Origin: Arthrobacter sp. ISL-30
Lineage (GTDB): Bacteria > Actinomycetota > Actinomycetes > Actinomycetales > Micrococcaceae
Assembly (NCBI RefSeq): GCF_018613855.1
Contig: NZ_JAGGPK010000003.1
Coordinates: 1 to 64,000, forward strand
Direction: 5' to 3'
Length of the DNA stretch: 64,000 nucleotides
Part shown: one piece after another, positions 53,253 through 62,065 of the stretch
Layout of the letters: each line of letters starts with the position of its first letter
Numbering within the stretch: position 1 is the stretch's first letter
Notes under the pieces: model-generated
Databases searched by the model: none
What the model saw: the letters and a program-made list of their open reading frames with translations, nothing else
Told to the model about the DNA's origin: nothing
Program-made: the position numbers and the translations under genes

Positions 53253-53803
53253 TTGATGGACCCGGCAGCCACGTTCGCGCCGACTGTGAAGGTTGAAACC
53301 CCTGCCGTCTCGACCACAGCAATATTTACCATTTCCTGGTCCCCGCGCAGGAAGTCCTTGGACGCAGTGCCCTCAACGGCATCTCCCGGGACCGCTTTGA
53401 ACCCCTGGGCATCGAAGGCCTGCGTATAGAAGGCGACGACCTCCGCCGTCGGAGACTTGATACTGCCGACGAGGGCCGCCGTCGCGGGCGTGGCTGACTT
53501 GTCGAAGCTGCTGGATACCACTGTGGCTCCGGGCATAACCGGAATCAGGGCCTGGGGGAAGCCAGGCACAAGAGCACCAACCGTGGCCGAGGCGCCAGGT
53601 TCAGAGGGGATGCCCGACGCCGAGGTGGTCCCGGACGCGGCCAGGGTTCCGGAGGTTGGTGATGCGGACGTCGTGGTCTCGGAAGGCGTTGATGTCGTGG
53701 CTGGGGAGCCGGGTGAAGCGGGACTGCAAGCGGCCGTTGCCAGGACAGCACCGACGGCTAGCGCCGCCAGGGCATGCGGCTGGGGCTTTCCAAAGAGCTT
53801 CAC
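53249..53803 (-). CDS. Putative secreted lipoprotein
   Basis: A 184-residue protein with signal peptide and lipobox LATAAC (Cys26), a Ser/Thr/Pro-rich linker of about 40 residues, then a small globular domain (VVSSSFDKSATPATAALVGSIKSPTAEVVAFYTQAFDAQGFKAV). A GTG start has GAAGGAAA upstream. It is the first gene of a two-gene unit with idsA. No family is recognised. Confidence 0.85.
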   Translation of the reverse strand: MKLFGKPQPHALAALAVGAVLATAACSPASPGSPATTSTPSETTTSASPTSGTLAASGTTSASGIPSEPGASATVGALVPGFPQALIPVMPGATVVSSSFDKSATPATAALVGSIKSPTAEVVAFYTQAFDAQGFKAVPGDAVEGTASKDFLRGDQEMVNIAVVETAGVSTFTVGANVAAGSIK

Positions 53804-53862
53804 AGGTTTCCTTCAGGGGTAGGGCGCCGGACAATGCCTCCAGTTTAGTCAGAGGCCCGGCA

Positions 53863-53868
53863 TAGTAT
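53863..53868 (+). promoter_or_regulatory. Candidate -10 (TAGTAT) for leaderless dinB
   Basis: TAGTAT followed by 7 nt and GTG 53876. No ribosome site precedes the GTG. Confidence 0.5.
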
Positions 53869-53875
53869 TGCAGTT

Positions 53876-55186
53876 GTGAGGCCGGCAACAGATCCAGATG
53901 CGCCCGCTGGCCCGGCAAGGGGAGCGGGCGGTGCAGCCTCCGGGGACTTTGCCCAGGGTTCCTCCGAATCGCTGGCCTCGTTGCGGCGCGCAAGCATCAT
54001 GCACGTGGACATGGATGCCTTTTTCGTGTCCGTCGAACTGCGGACCCGGCCCGAACTTCGTGGCAGGCAGGTCATCGTCGGGTTCCCCGCGGAGCGATCC
54101 GTTGTCTTGTCAGCGTCCTATGAGGCCCGGGCGCTTGGAGTGAAATCAGCTATGCCGATGGCAGTGGCCGCGAGGTTGTGCCCCGGTGCCGTGGTGATCG
54201 AGCCGCGGCACAGGCTGTACTACGAAGTCTCTGCCCAACTGATGAAGATCCTTGAATCAATCACGGACCTGGTGGAACCGCTTAGCGTCGATGAGGCATT
54301 CCTCGACGTAGGTGGTGCGATCCGCCGGCTCGGGCCGCCCTTGGAGATCGGGAAGCAGCTGCGGCGCAGAATCGCAACAGAGCTGGGGATTACTGCTTCT
54401 GTTGGCATTGCCGCCACAAAATTCGTTGCCAAAATCGCCTCAACCCGCTGCAAACCGGACGGCCTTCTGCTGATCCGGGAGGAGGAGACCGTTCCCTATC
54501 TTCACAGCCTGCCTGTGAACGCGCTGTGGGGCGTCGGCGGAAAATCGGCTGAGGTCCTGGCGCGGTTGGGGATCAGGACAGTTGCCGACGTCGCGGCGAC
54601 ACCAGTGGCCGCCCTCCGGAAGGTCCTTGGAGCCAGCGGTGAACACGTCCATCAGCTATCCCTTGGCCTTGACCCCAGGCCCGTTACTCCCACACGGCTG
54701 GAGAAGAGTATCGGCTCGGAAGAAACGTTCGCGGTGGACGTCACCGACGACGCTGTGCTGCATCGCGAACTCCTCCGGCTCTCCCACCGCACGGCCGTCC
54801 GGCTCCGGAGCTCCGGAATGTTGGCGAGGACAATTGCGCTCAAGCTTCGCTATGCAGACTTTTCGACTGTTACCAGAAGCAGGACCGTTCACTCGCCCGT
54901 GGACAGTGCCCAGCTGATCTACGGAACCGCTATCCAGTTATTGGAGTCCTTGGGGGACCGGCCTATGAGTGTCAGGCTGGTCGGCGTCCGCGCGGAACAT
55001 CTGGAACCCGCAGGACAAACGTCACTGCAGTTGAGCCTGGATCGTCGCGACGACAACTGGCGGGCTGCGGAGCAGGCCCTGGACAAGGTTGCGGAAAGGT
55101 TCGGAAGCAAAACTGTCCTGCCTGCCCGGCTCCTGGACCAGCGGGACGACGGCGGCGGGAACCCTGCTCCTCACCGCGGACCTTGA
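53876..55186 (+). CDS. dinB: DNA polymerase IV
   Basis: A 436-residue Y-family translesion polymerase. It has HVDMDAFFVSVELRTRPELRG with the first catalytic Asp pair, LSVDEAFLDVGG with the second, GITASVGIAATKFVAKIAS, and the helix-hairpin-helix LWGVGGKSAEVLARLGIRTVADVA. The first 40 residues are a Gly/Ala/Pro-rich extension. The C-terminus QTSLQLSLDRR is a likely beta-clamp-binding motif. No clear actinobacterial SOS box (TCGAAC-N4-GTTCGA) is visible upstream. Confidence 0.94.
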   Translation: MRPATDPDAPAGPARGAGGAASGDFAQGSSESLASLRRASIMHVDMDAFFVSVELRTRPELRGRQVIVGFPAERSVVLSASYEARALGVKSAMPMAVAARLCPGAVVIEPRHRLYYEVSAQLMKILESITDLVEPLSVDEAFLDVGGAIRRLGPPLEIGKQLRRRIATELGITASVGIAATKFVAKIASTRCKPDGLLLIREEETVPYLHSLPVNALWGVGGKSAEVLARLGIRTVADVAATPVAALRKVLGASGEHVHQLSLGLDPRPVTPTRLEKSIGSEETFAVDVTDDAVLHRELLRLSHRTAVRLRSSGMLARTIALKLRYADFSTVTRSRTVHSPVDSAQLIYGTAIQLLESLGDRPMSVRLVGVRAEHLEPAGQTSLQLSLDRRDDNWRAAEQALDKVAERFGSKTVLPARLLDQRDDGGGNPAPHRGP

Positions 55187-55206
55187 CGTTGGTGAAATCA
55201 CGTCGG

Positions 55207-55226
55207 GACGCCCTTGCGGCGTCTTT
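55207..55226 (+). terminator. Weak terminator-like hairpin after dinB
   Basis: GACGCC-CTTGC-GGCGTC followed by TTT, 20 bases after the dinB stop. Only 6 bp of stem and three T. Confidence 0.4.
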
Positions 55227-55425
55227 CAGTACAGCGTCCAACAAACTATCCTAGAGATACATAGATTTCGAACGTCTGGACGAAAAGATCGCTCAACGTC
55301 GGGTCTGGCGGCTCCGCGTCAGTGACACGGAATTTTCCGGGAACGGACCGTTCAGCCCGAACGTTGAGGGGTCAGAAGCAGAGGCCGCGGTTCGTCCGGA
55401 CGCAGGCCGACTAAAGGAGGTCGTG

Positions 55426-55794
55426 ATGCCCCTCTCGGAGCACGAACAGAGGCTCCTCGAGCAACTCGAGAAGCAGCTGCACGAAGACGATCCGAAGTTT
55501 GCCAATTCGATGGGCTCTGACCCCAGCCGCACCTGGTCGACGCGCCACATCGTGATAGGCGTACTCGGAACAATTGCAGGGGTTTTGCTGTTGCTGGTGG
55601 GTATCTCGCTGCAGAACATCATCCTGGGTGTCCTTGGGTTCGTCGTTATGGGCGCCGGCGTCTACTTCGCGACGCTACGCAGCTCAGCGGTCGGAAAAGC
55701 AGGAGGCCGAGGGAAGAAGCCCGGGAAGTCACGGAGCTCCTTCATGAACAGCCTCGAAGAGCGATGGGATGAACGGCGAAAGGGAGAAAGCTAA
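55426..55794 (+). CDS. DUF3040 membrane protein
   Basis: A 122-residue protein. The N-terminus PLSEHEQRLLEQLEKQLHEDDPKFA is the DUF3040 signature helix, and two transmembrane helices (IVIGVLGTIAGVLLLLVGISL and IILGVLGFVVMGAGVYFATL) follow. The tail is basic (GGRGKKPGKSRSS). AAAGGAGG is 8 nt before ATG 55426; the GTG just before it is less likely. Members usually sit upstream of mraZ in Actinobacteria, as here, but their function is unknown. Confidence 0.92.
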   Translation: MPLSEHEQRLLEQLEKQLHEDDPKFANSMGSDPSRTWSTRHIVIGVLGTIAGVLLLLVGISLQNIILGVLGFVVMGAGVYFATLRSSAVGKAGGRGKKPGKSRSSFMNSLEERWDERRKGES

Positions 55795-55852
55795 GCCCCC
55801 ACTTCCCACCACGGCTTTCGGCCTCCATCGAACTCAGACATAGAGACGAGCA

Positions 55853-55887
55853 CGAAAAGACCCGATTTACGGGTCTTTTCGTCTTTT
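55853..55887 (+). terminator. Terminator after the DUF3040 gene
   Basis: A 12-bp perfect stem (cgaaaagacccg with cgggtcttttcg), five-base loop, then tctttt. Confidence 0.85.
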
Positions 55888-56057
55888 AAGCCCCGGGGTC
55901 ACCTCTGATGCAGGCGCCTGGCGCCGGACCTCTCTTTCACGTCCCAACCCACAACTCCAAGGGTGATATTTCCCTCCACTTGCCTCCATTGCCTGAAATC
56001 CGCGCGATTTCAAGGCGATTTGATCATCCAAACTATGTAGAAACAGCCTGTGTCGGA

Positions 56058-56085
56058 TTGACTGTGGAGGGTTGTGGAGTAAAGT
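56058..56085 (+). promoter_or_regulatory. mraZ promoter
   Basis: TTGACT (56058-56063) and TAAAGT (56080-56085) with a 16-bp spacer. The predicted start is near 56092, about 60 bases before mraZ. The GTGGAG boxes fill the spacer and flank. Confidence 0.65.
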
Positions 56086-56109
56086 GGAGGCTGTAAGAGG
56101 GTAGTGGCG
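56064..56109 (+). repeat. MraZ boxes: 10-bp-phased GTGGAG array
   Basis: GTGGAG begins at 56064, 56074 and 56084, and GTGGCG at 56104; the 56094 position is degenerate (taagag). The strict 10-bp phase matches known MraZ operators (repeated GTGGG-type boxes at 10-bp steps). Two further boxes lie inverted at 55972-55990 (CCTCCACTTGCCTCCATT). Confidence 0.75.
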
Positions 56110-56154
56110 GCATGGGGTAGTTCCGAACACCTTTGATGGACGGGCGGTGGGCCA

Positions 56155-56586
56155 GTGTTTCTTGGCACTCATTCACCGCGTTTGGACGAGAAGGGCCGGA
56201 TTATCCTCCCCGCAAAGTTTCGAGAGGAACTTGCGGAGGGCCTGGTTCTCACAAGAGGCCAGGAGCGCTGCATCTACGTCTTCAGCCAGAGGGAATTCGA
56301 ACGTATTCACGAATCCATGCGGGAGGCCCCCATCTCCTCCAAGCAGGCTCGTGATTACATCCGGGTTTTCCTCTCTGGAGCCTCTGACGAGGTGCCTGAC
56401 AAGCAGGGGCGCGTGACGATTCCGCCGGCGCTCCGGGCATATGCAGGTCTTGACCGGGAACTGGCAGTGATTGGCGCCGGAACCCGCGCGGAGATCTGGG
56501 ATGCCCAGGCCTGGAACGAGTACCTGGCCGAGAAGGAGTCCGCCTTCTCGGAAACCGACGACGACAACATTCCTGGATGCTTCTAG
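56155..56586 (+). CDS. mraZ: Transcriptional regulator MraZ
   Basis: A 143-residue double SpoVT/AbrB-like protein: first half [26 protein letters not shown], second half [24 protein letters not shown]. MraZ forms rings and represses the division cluster from its own promoter. GTG 56155 is the only start that fits the family. The GTGGAG array upstream is the expected target, so autoregulation is likely. It is the first gene of the division and cell-wall operon. Confidence 0.96.
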   Translation: MFLGTHSPRLDEKGRIILPAKFREELAEGLVLTRGQERCIYVFSQREFERIHESMREAPISSKQARDYIRVFLSGASDEVPDKQGRVTIPPALRAYAGLDRELAVIGAGTRAEIWDAQAWNEYLAEKESAFSETDDDNIPGCF

Positions 56587-56777
56587 GACCAGAAAGCGGC
56601 TGACGGCCAGTCGCTTCTTGGATGGGATCTCCAGCCGCCCATCACTGCAGTCATCCTGGCTCACTTCCCCGGAGCCAGGCGGGCAAGGCGATAGGCGCGG
56701 ATGGGGATCCGGCTCAAGAAGCACGGGCCGCAAAGTGGCAACTACAAGCACGATGCAAGGAACGAGGAGGAGGCGGC

Positions 56778-57776
56778 ATGGACGGAAACGAACCTGCAAA
56801 GCCTACTTCCGAGCGCCACGTACCCGTCCTTAAGGATCGCTGCGTCAACCTGCTTGCCCCGGGCTTCGAGGCCGCACGGCTGCGCGGCGAGACCCCCGTG
56901 GCAATCGACGCCACACTGGGCATGGGCGGCCATTCCGAAGCTATGCTCCAGCGCTTTCCGGACCTGCACCTCATCGGAATAGACCGTGACGAGGAGGCGC
57001 TGGCACTGGCAGGCGATCGGCTTGAGCCCTTTGCCAACCGAACGGATCTTGTCCACGCCGTTTACGACGAGATCGCAGAGGTGCTGGAGGATCTCGGAGT
57101 GGACCAGGTGCACGGAATCCTCATGGACCTTGGAGTTTCGTCCTTGCAGCTGGACGAGCGGGAGCGAGGTTTCGCCTACTCCTACGACGCGCCACTGGAC
57201 ATGCGGATGGATACCAGCCGTGGACAGACGGCCGCGGACGTGGTGAACAACTACAGCGAAGAAGACCTCGTTCGCATCATCCGCAAGTGGGGCGAGGAGA
57301 AATTCGCGGGCCGCATAGCCAATCGGATTGTCACTGCCCGTGCGGAAAAGCCCTTTGCCACCACAGGGGAGTTGGTGGAGCAAATCCGGAGTGTGGTGCC
57401 GGCAGCAGCTGCCAAGTCCGGCGGTCACCCGGCCAAGCGGACGTTCCAGGCGCTGCGGATTGAAGTGAATGAGGAGCTGGACGTGCTGGAACGGGCCGTT
57501 CCTGCCGCCGTCGAGGCTATCGCCCTGGGCGGACGGATTGTTGTCATGTCCTATCACTCCCTGGAAGACAAGATCGTCAAGTCTGTCTTCCAGTCGCGCT
57601 CAAAGTCCTCGGCCCCGCTTGGCTTCCCGGTTGAACTCGAGGAGCACAAGCCGGAGCTAAAAACCATTACCAAGGGCACCGAGGTGCCAACTCCCGAAGA
57701 AATCGCAGAAAACCCCCGGGCCGCTTCCGCCCGGTTGCGAGCCGTTGAACGAATCAAGCCGAGGAGAGCCGAATGA
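56778..57776 (+). CDS. rsmH: 16S rRNA (cytosine1402-N4)-methyltransferase
   Basis: A 332-residue RsmH (MraW) methyltransferase. The SAM motif is [48 protein letters not shown] and [16 protein letters not shown] are diagnostic. It N4-methylates C1402 of 16S rRNA. ATG 56778 has GAGGAGGAGG just upstream. A 191-base gap separates it from mraZ. It overlaps the ftsL-like gene by 4 bases (ATGA). Confidence 0.95.
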   Translation: MDGNEPAKPTSERHVPVLKDRCVNLLAPGFEAARLRGETPVAIDATLGMGGHSEAMLQRFPDLHLIGIDRDEEALALAGDRLEPFANRTDLVHAVYDEIAEVLEDLGVDQVHGILMDLGVSSLQLDERERGFAYSYDAPLDMRMDTSRGQTAADVVNNYSEEDLVRIIRKWGEEKFAGRIANRIVTARAEKPFATTGELVEQIRSVVPAAAAKSGGHPAKRTFQALRIEVNEELDVLERAVPAAVEAIALGGRIVVMSYHSLEDKIVKSVFQSRSKSSAPLGFPVELEEHKPELKTITKGTEVPTPEEIAENPRAASARLRAVERIKPRRAE

Positions 57777-58471
57777 GCGCTGCAGCAGCCAGGAACATTC
57801 CGTCCGTGGTCGGCAACACGGCTCGTGCCCTGCCAGCCGAGGCTCCGGGAACTGGTTCTCCCGGTTCCGACGCCGCCCGCCGGCAGCGCACGCCCCTCTC
57901 CCTCGTACGGAATGCCCCTGGAAAGCGGCGGGCACCGTTCGTTGTGTTTTGCTTCGCAGTCCTGGCTGCTGCCCTTTTGACGGTGCTCGTCCTGAACATC
58001 TCTGTTTCCACTGCCCAATACCAACTGGTTGAACTCAAGGGCGACGCCGCCACTTTGACCAAGCAGAACCAGGACCTGACACAGAAGGTGCAGAACTACG
58101 AAGCTCCCCAGAATCTGGCAGCCAAGGCCGCAGAATTGGGAATGGTGGCTTCCACGGTCAAGGGTCAGATCGACCTGAAAACCCTGATTGTCAGTGGCAA
58201 AGCGACGCCGGCTATCAAGGCTGACAACCCCGGGGCCGTGATTCCAGCACCGGCAGTTGCAGGGCAACTGAGCGTGGTTCCGCCACCTTCCATCAAGGAA
58301 GCCCTTGAAAACCGGAAGCCTGTGGACAAGCCAGCCGACAAGTCCGCAGAAAAGTCTGACAAGTCCGCAGAAAAGGCCGCGGACAAGGAGGCTTCGGCGG
58401 CGGACAAGAATGCCCCGCAACTCAATGGCGGCTCGGTGCCGGTGCCCCAGCAGAAGGCGCCAGGCCAGTAG
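57773..58471 (+). CDS. ftsL: FtsL-like septum protein with Lys-rich tail
   Basis: A 232-residue bitopic protein. A cytoplasmic N-terminus of about 50 residues precedes a transmembrane helix at 54-77 and a coiled-coil FtsL/DivIC-like domain ([38 protein letters not shown]). It scaffolds the FtsW/FtsI complex at the septum. The extracellular tail of about 90 residues is rich in Lys/Ala/Asp/Ser with a repeat like [17 protein letters not shown]. It lies between rsmH and pbpB as expected. Confidence 0.88.
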   Translation: MSAAAARNIPSVVGNTARALPAEAPGTGSPGSDAARRQRTPLSLVRNAPGKRRAPFVVFCFAVLAAALLTVLVLNISVSTAQYQLVELKGDAATLTKQNQDLTQKVQNYEAPQNLAAKAAELGMVASTVKGQIDLKTLIVSGKATPAIKADNPGAVIPAPAVAGQLSVVPPPSIKEALENRKPVDKPADKSAEKSDKSAEKAADKEASAADKNAPQLNGGSVPVPQQKAPGQ

Positions 58472-58513
58472 TCGTCCGCAAAACCGGCCGTAAGGCAACA
58501 GCGAGGAAACAAC

Positions 58514-60310
58514 GTGGCCCAAAGCACCGCCAAGGCTAAGAAACGGCAAGCGCCGGGGACCACCCGGCGCTTGCGCCTCGGGCTGGGAGTCATGTTGGCG
58601 CTGCTGCTGGTTGTGGGCGGCAAGTTGTTCTTTGTCCAGGGACTCGACGTCGGTGGCATGGCTGAAGCGGCCAGGAACAACAGGCTGACTCCCATGGACC
58701 TGCCGGCCGAGAGGGGCCGCATCATCGACTCCACCGGCGCGATCATGGCGGATAGTGTCATCCGCTACAACATCGTGGTGGACCAGACCGTGAACACCAA
58801 GACCGATGAGTTCAAGCGCCGCAACCCGGACACGGACACAATCGAAACCATCAGCCGCAGCCAGGGAATTGCCGAACTGGCGGCCGTACTGGGAATCGAG
58901 ACGTCCAAGATCCGGGAGGCACTGACCGGCGAGAAGCGATACAACATCGTCGCCAAGGAGGTAAAGCCCGACATCGAGGATCGGATCTCCCAACTGGCCA
59001 TTCCCGGAGTAGTGTCCGAAGGGGTCAGCAAGCGGGTGTATCCCAATGGCAGCGTCGCCGGAGGGATCGTGGGGTTCCTCAGGGACGGAACTACCGGGCA
59101 GTCAGGGCTTGAGCAAACCCAGGACGAGATCCTGAAGGGCACCCCCGGAAAACGGATCTTCGAAATTGGCGCAGACGGACTGCGGATTCCGGTCGCTACG
59201 GATGAACTCACCCCTGCCATTGACGGCAAGGATGTGAAGCTCACGCTGAACTCGGACATCCAGTATTTCGCCCAGCAGGCCATCCAGAGCCAGGTCAATA
59301 AGCTCAACGCCGAATGGGGCACGATTCTGGTGTTGGACACCAAGACGGGCAACATTATCGCGATGGCCGACACGAACGCTCCCGATCCCAACGACCCTGG
59401 GAAAGTCGACGCGAAGGACAGGGGAGTCCGTGCGGTCACCGCAGCTTACGAACCGGGTTCCGTGCAGAAGATGATCACGGCTGCGGCCCTGATCGAAGAG
59501 GGGAAATCAAGTCCCCTGGATCACTTCACCATCCCGCCGTCGTATGTTGTGGATGGCCAGCAGTTCACGGACTCCTTTGAGCACGGCACCGAGGAGCGCA
59601 CGTTGGCCGGCATCCTTGGCTGGTCAATGAATACCGGCACGGTGATGGCCGGGCAGCGGCTCAGCAAGGAGCAGCGGTACGACTGGCTCAAGAAATTCGG
59701 CATCGGAGAAGCTCCGGACATCGGCCTGCCGGCACAGGCAGGAGGCATCCTTTCCAGGCCTGAGCAGTGGGACGACCGCCAGCAGTACACCGTTCTTTTT
59801 GGGCAGGGCGTTTCGCAGTCAACCCTGCAGACGGTGCGCGCCTACCAAAGTATCGCCAACGACGGCGTCATGTTGCAGCCCCGGTTGATTGATAGCTACA
59901 TCACCCCAGAGGGGGTCGAGGAAAAGGTCCCGGCCCAGGAGTCTCGGCAGGTTGTTTCCAAGGAGACCGCGCAACAGGTCAGGGACATCCTTGAAAGCGC
60001 GGTGACCGAAGGCCAGATCAAGGAAGCGGGCATTGACGGCTACCGGGTGGGGGCCAAGACCGGTACGTCCCAGGCGCCCCGCGAAGACGGGCTGCCCGGC
60101 TTCGATGGTTTTACAGCCTCATTGGTGGGCATGGCGCCCATGGATGATCCGCGGTTTGTCGTCGAGGTCGTGGTCCAGAGACCCAAGGGAAACATCTACG
60201 GCATCACTAACGGACCGATCTTCCGCTCGGTCATGAGCCAGGTGCTGAGGACCTACAACGTTCCGCCCTCAACGGGAACCCCGGCCAGGCTCCCACAATT
60301 CGTCAAGTAA
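58514..60310 (+). CDS. ftsI: Penicillin-binding protein FtsI/PbpB
   Basis: A 598-residue class B transpeptidase for septal peptidoglycan. An N-terminal transmembrane helix (GLGVMLALLLVVGGKLFFVQ) precedes the pedestal and transpeptidase domains. The active-site SXXK is Ser316 in EPGSVQKM, SXN is SMN in GWSMNTGTV, and KTG begins at Lys515 in GAKTGTSQ. The GTG start follows GAGGAAA. It is a target of beta-lactams. The gene order with ftsL and murE is conserved. Confidence 0.95.
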   Translation: MAQSTAKAKKRQAPGTTRRLRLGLGVMLALLLVVGGKLFFVQGLDVGGMAEAARNNRLTPMDLPAERGRIIDSTGAIMADSVIRYNIVVDQTVNTKTDEFKRRNPDTDTIETISRSQGIAELAAVLGIETSKIREALTGEKRYNIVAKEVKPDIEDRISQLAIPGVVSEGVSKRVYPNGSVAGGIVGFLRDGTTGQSGLEQTQDEILKGTPGKRIFEIGADGLRIPVATDELTPAIDGKDVKLTLNSDIQYFAQQAIQSQVNKLNAEWGTILVLDTKTGNIIAMADTNAPDPNDPGKVDAKDRGVRAVTAAYEPGSVQKMITAAALIEEGKSSPLDHFTIPPSYVVDGQQFTDSFEHGTEERTLAGILGWSMNTGTVMAGQRLSKEQRYDWLKKFGIGEAPDIGLPAQAGGILSRPEQWDDRQQYTVLFGQGVSQSTLQTVRAYQSIANDGVMLQPRLIDSYITPEGVEEKVPAQESRQVVSKETAQQVRDILESAVTEGQIKEAGIDGYRVGAKTGTSQAPREDGLPGFDGFTASLVGMAPMDDPRFVVEVVVQRPKGNIYGITNGPIFRSVMSQVLRTYNVPPSTGTPARLPQFVK

Positions 60311-60415
60311 GCTTTTTGGGCGTCAGCACGTCTATGACGCGCCTTCCGGCGTCGTCGATCCCCAGCAGCGCCAGGCGGCCTGCGCCGCAATTCACGAGCA
60401 CTATCGGAGAACCAC

Positions 60416-62059
60416 TTGCCAGAGCAGAACCAGCCCGCTTTCCCGGACGACGAAGGCATTCCGGGGCGCCCGGAGGGCGCAGCATTCCGGCCCACCGCCG
60501 TAGCAGCTGTCCCCTTTGACGCCATCGCTGGTGCGCTAGGGATTGGTCTTCCCGATCCGGCGCCGGAGGTGGCCGTCACAGGCATCTCACTTAACTCCAG
60601 GGCTATCCAGCCCGGCGACCTCTACGTGGCCCTGCCCGGGTCCGCCAGGCACGGCGCAAACTTTGTGCAGCAGGCTATAGCGGCGGGTGCCGTGGCAGTT
60701 GTGACGGACGACGACGGTGCCCGCCAGCTGGCGCTCTCCGGGGAGATCCCCGTGCCGGTGCTTGTGGTCGACTCGCCGAGGGCCGCCGTCGGCCGCCTTG
60801 CAGCCCTGATCTATCGCAGCCAGCCAGCAGAAGGCGGCGCCCCCGCCCTGTTCGGCGTGACGGGCACCAACGGCAAGACCACCACCACCTATTTCATCAA
60901 CTCGCTCCTGCAGTCACTGGGAAAGACAACCGGGCTGATCGGCACCATCGAAATTCTGGCGGGAGGCGAGGCAATCCCGAGCCTGCTGACCACCCCGGAA
61001 TCTCCCGACGTCCATGCCCTCCTGGCCCTGATGAGGGAGCGCGGACTGGATGCTGCCTCCATGGAGGTCTCCTCGCATGCAGTCTCCTACCATCGGATCG
61101 ATGGAGTCGTCTTCGACGTGGCTGGTTTCACCAACCTGACCCAGGACCATCTGGATCTCCATGGCAGCATGGAGGACTATTTCCTGACCAAGGCCGAACT
61201 GTTCACACCTGACAGGGCCCGCCAGGCTGTCGTCACCGTAGACGATGACTGGGGGCGGAGGCTGGCCGGCGAGGCCGAAGTTCCCGTGACCACTCTGTCC
61301 ACCGCTGGCGGCACGGAGGCCGACTGGGTTGTGGGGGACGTGGCTCCCCGAGGCCTCGGCTCTGAATTCAAACTCAGCAACCGGGACGGCCGTACCCTCC
61401 GGATCCACACTGGGCTGCCTGGAACCTTCAACGTGGCCAACGCCGCACTGGCCACCCTCATGGTGCTCGCGTCAGGAGTTGACGTCGACGCGCTCCAGTC
61501 TGCCCTGGACTCCAAAGACCCTTTTACGGTGCCGGTTCCCGGCAGGATGCAGCTGGTGTCTACAGAGCCCGCGTCCGTGGTGGATTTCGCCCACAATCCC
61601 GACGCCCTCCAGCGCGCACTCGAAGCCGTACGCTCAGCCGAGCCAGGTTCCCGTGTCATCGTGGTCTTTGGCGCCACAGGCCAGCGTGACCAGGGCAAGC
61701 GGCCCACCATGGGGGCAATCGCCGCCCGCCTCGCGGACGTCGTCCTCGTGACGGACGATGACCCGCACGATGAAGACCCCGCGGCCATTCGCGCCGAGGT
61801 GCTGGCTGGTGCGGTCGCGGCATGTGAAAACGAGGGCCTAGGCTGCGAAATCATCGAATCCTTCCCCCGGGACGAGGCCATCAGGCAAGCAGTGGAGATC
61901 GCTACGCCCAAGGACACGATCCTGGTGGCGGGCCGGGGCCACGAGGTCTGGCAGGAAGTTAAGGGAGTCAACCTTGCCCTCGATGACAGGGTAGAGCTGC
62001 GCCAAGCCTTGACAGCCAGGGGATTCATGGTTTCACCGGACCAGCGGATAGAGTCCTAG
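60416..62059 (+). CDS. murE: UDP-MurNAc-tripeptide synthetase
   Basis: A 547-residue ligase adding the third residue to UDP-MurNAc-L-Ala-D-Glu. The P-loop is GVTGTNGKTTTTYF; DVAGFTNLTQDHLDLHGSMEDYF and EVSSHAVSYHR are typical. The residue-specific site reads DDPH (448-451) where DAP-adding enzymes have DNPR, so it probably adds L-lysine, as expected for Arthrobacter peptidoglycan. Start TTG 60416 has GGAGA upstream; the first 30 residues are a Pro-rich extension. Confidence 0.94.
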   Translation: MPEQNQPAFPDDEGIPGRPEGAAFRPTAVAAVPFDAIAGALGIGLPDPAPEVAVTGISLNSRAIQPGDLYVALPGSARHGANFVQQAIAAGAVAVVTDDDGARQLALSGEIPVPVLVVDSPRAAVGRLAALIYRSQPAEGGAPALFGVTGTNGKTTTTYFINSLLQSLGKTTGLIGTIEILAGGEAIPSLLTTPESPDVHALLALMRERGLDAASMEVSSHAVSYHRIDGVVFDVAGFTNLTQDHLDLHGSMEDYFLTKAELFTPDRARQAVVTVDDDWGRRLAGEAEVPVTTLSTAGGTEADWVVGDVAPRGLGSEFKLSNRDGRTLRIHTGLPGTFNVANAALATLMVLASGVDVDALQSALDSKDPFTVPVPGRMQLVSTEPASVVDFAHNPDALQRALEAVRSAEPGSRVIVVFGATGQRDQGKRPTMGAIAARLADVVLVTDDDPHDEDPAAIRAEVLAGAVAACENEGLGCEIIESFPRDEAIRQAVEIATPKDTILVAGRGHEVWQEVKGVNLALDDRVELRQALTARGFMVSPDQRIES

Positions 62060-62065
62060 ACAGTC

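Larger units (their letters stand above)
55795..56154. other. Intergenic region with mraZ control elements
   Basis: Holds a terminator, an inverted pair of CCTCCA-type boxes (55972-55990), the mraZ promoter and the GTGGAG array. I see no gene here. The first part (55888-55970) is featureless. Confidence 0.7.

Noticed and set aside
55263..55290. SOS box near tcgaacgtctgg after dinB
   Set aside because: Only the left half of TCGAAC-N4-GTTCGA is present, and it lies after dinB rather than before it.
60303..60485. 60-residue - strand frame filling the pbpB-murE gap (GRLALLGIDDAGRRVIDVL)
   Set aside because: It looks protein-like but overlaps the start of murE antisense, with no promoter or ribosome site; chance is the simpler explanation.
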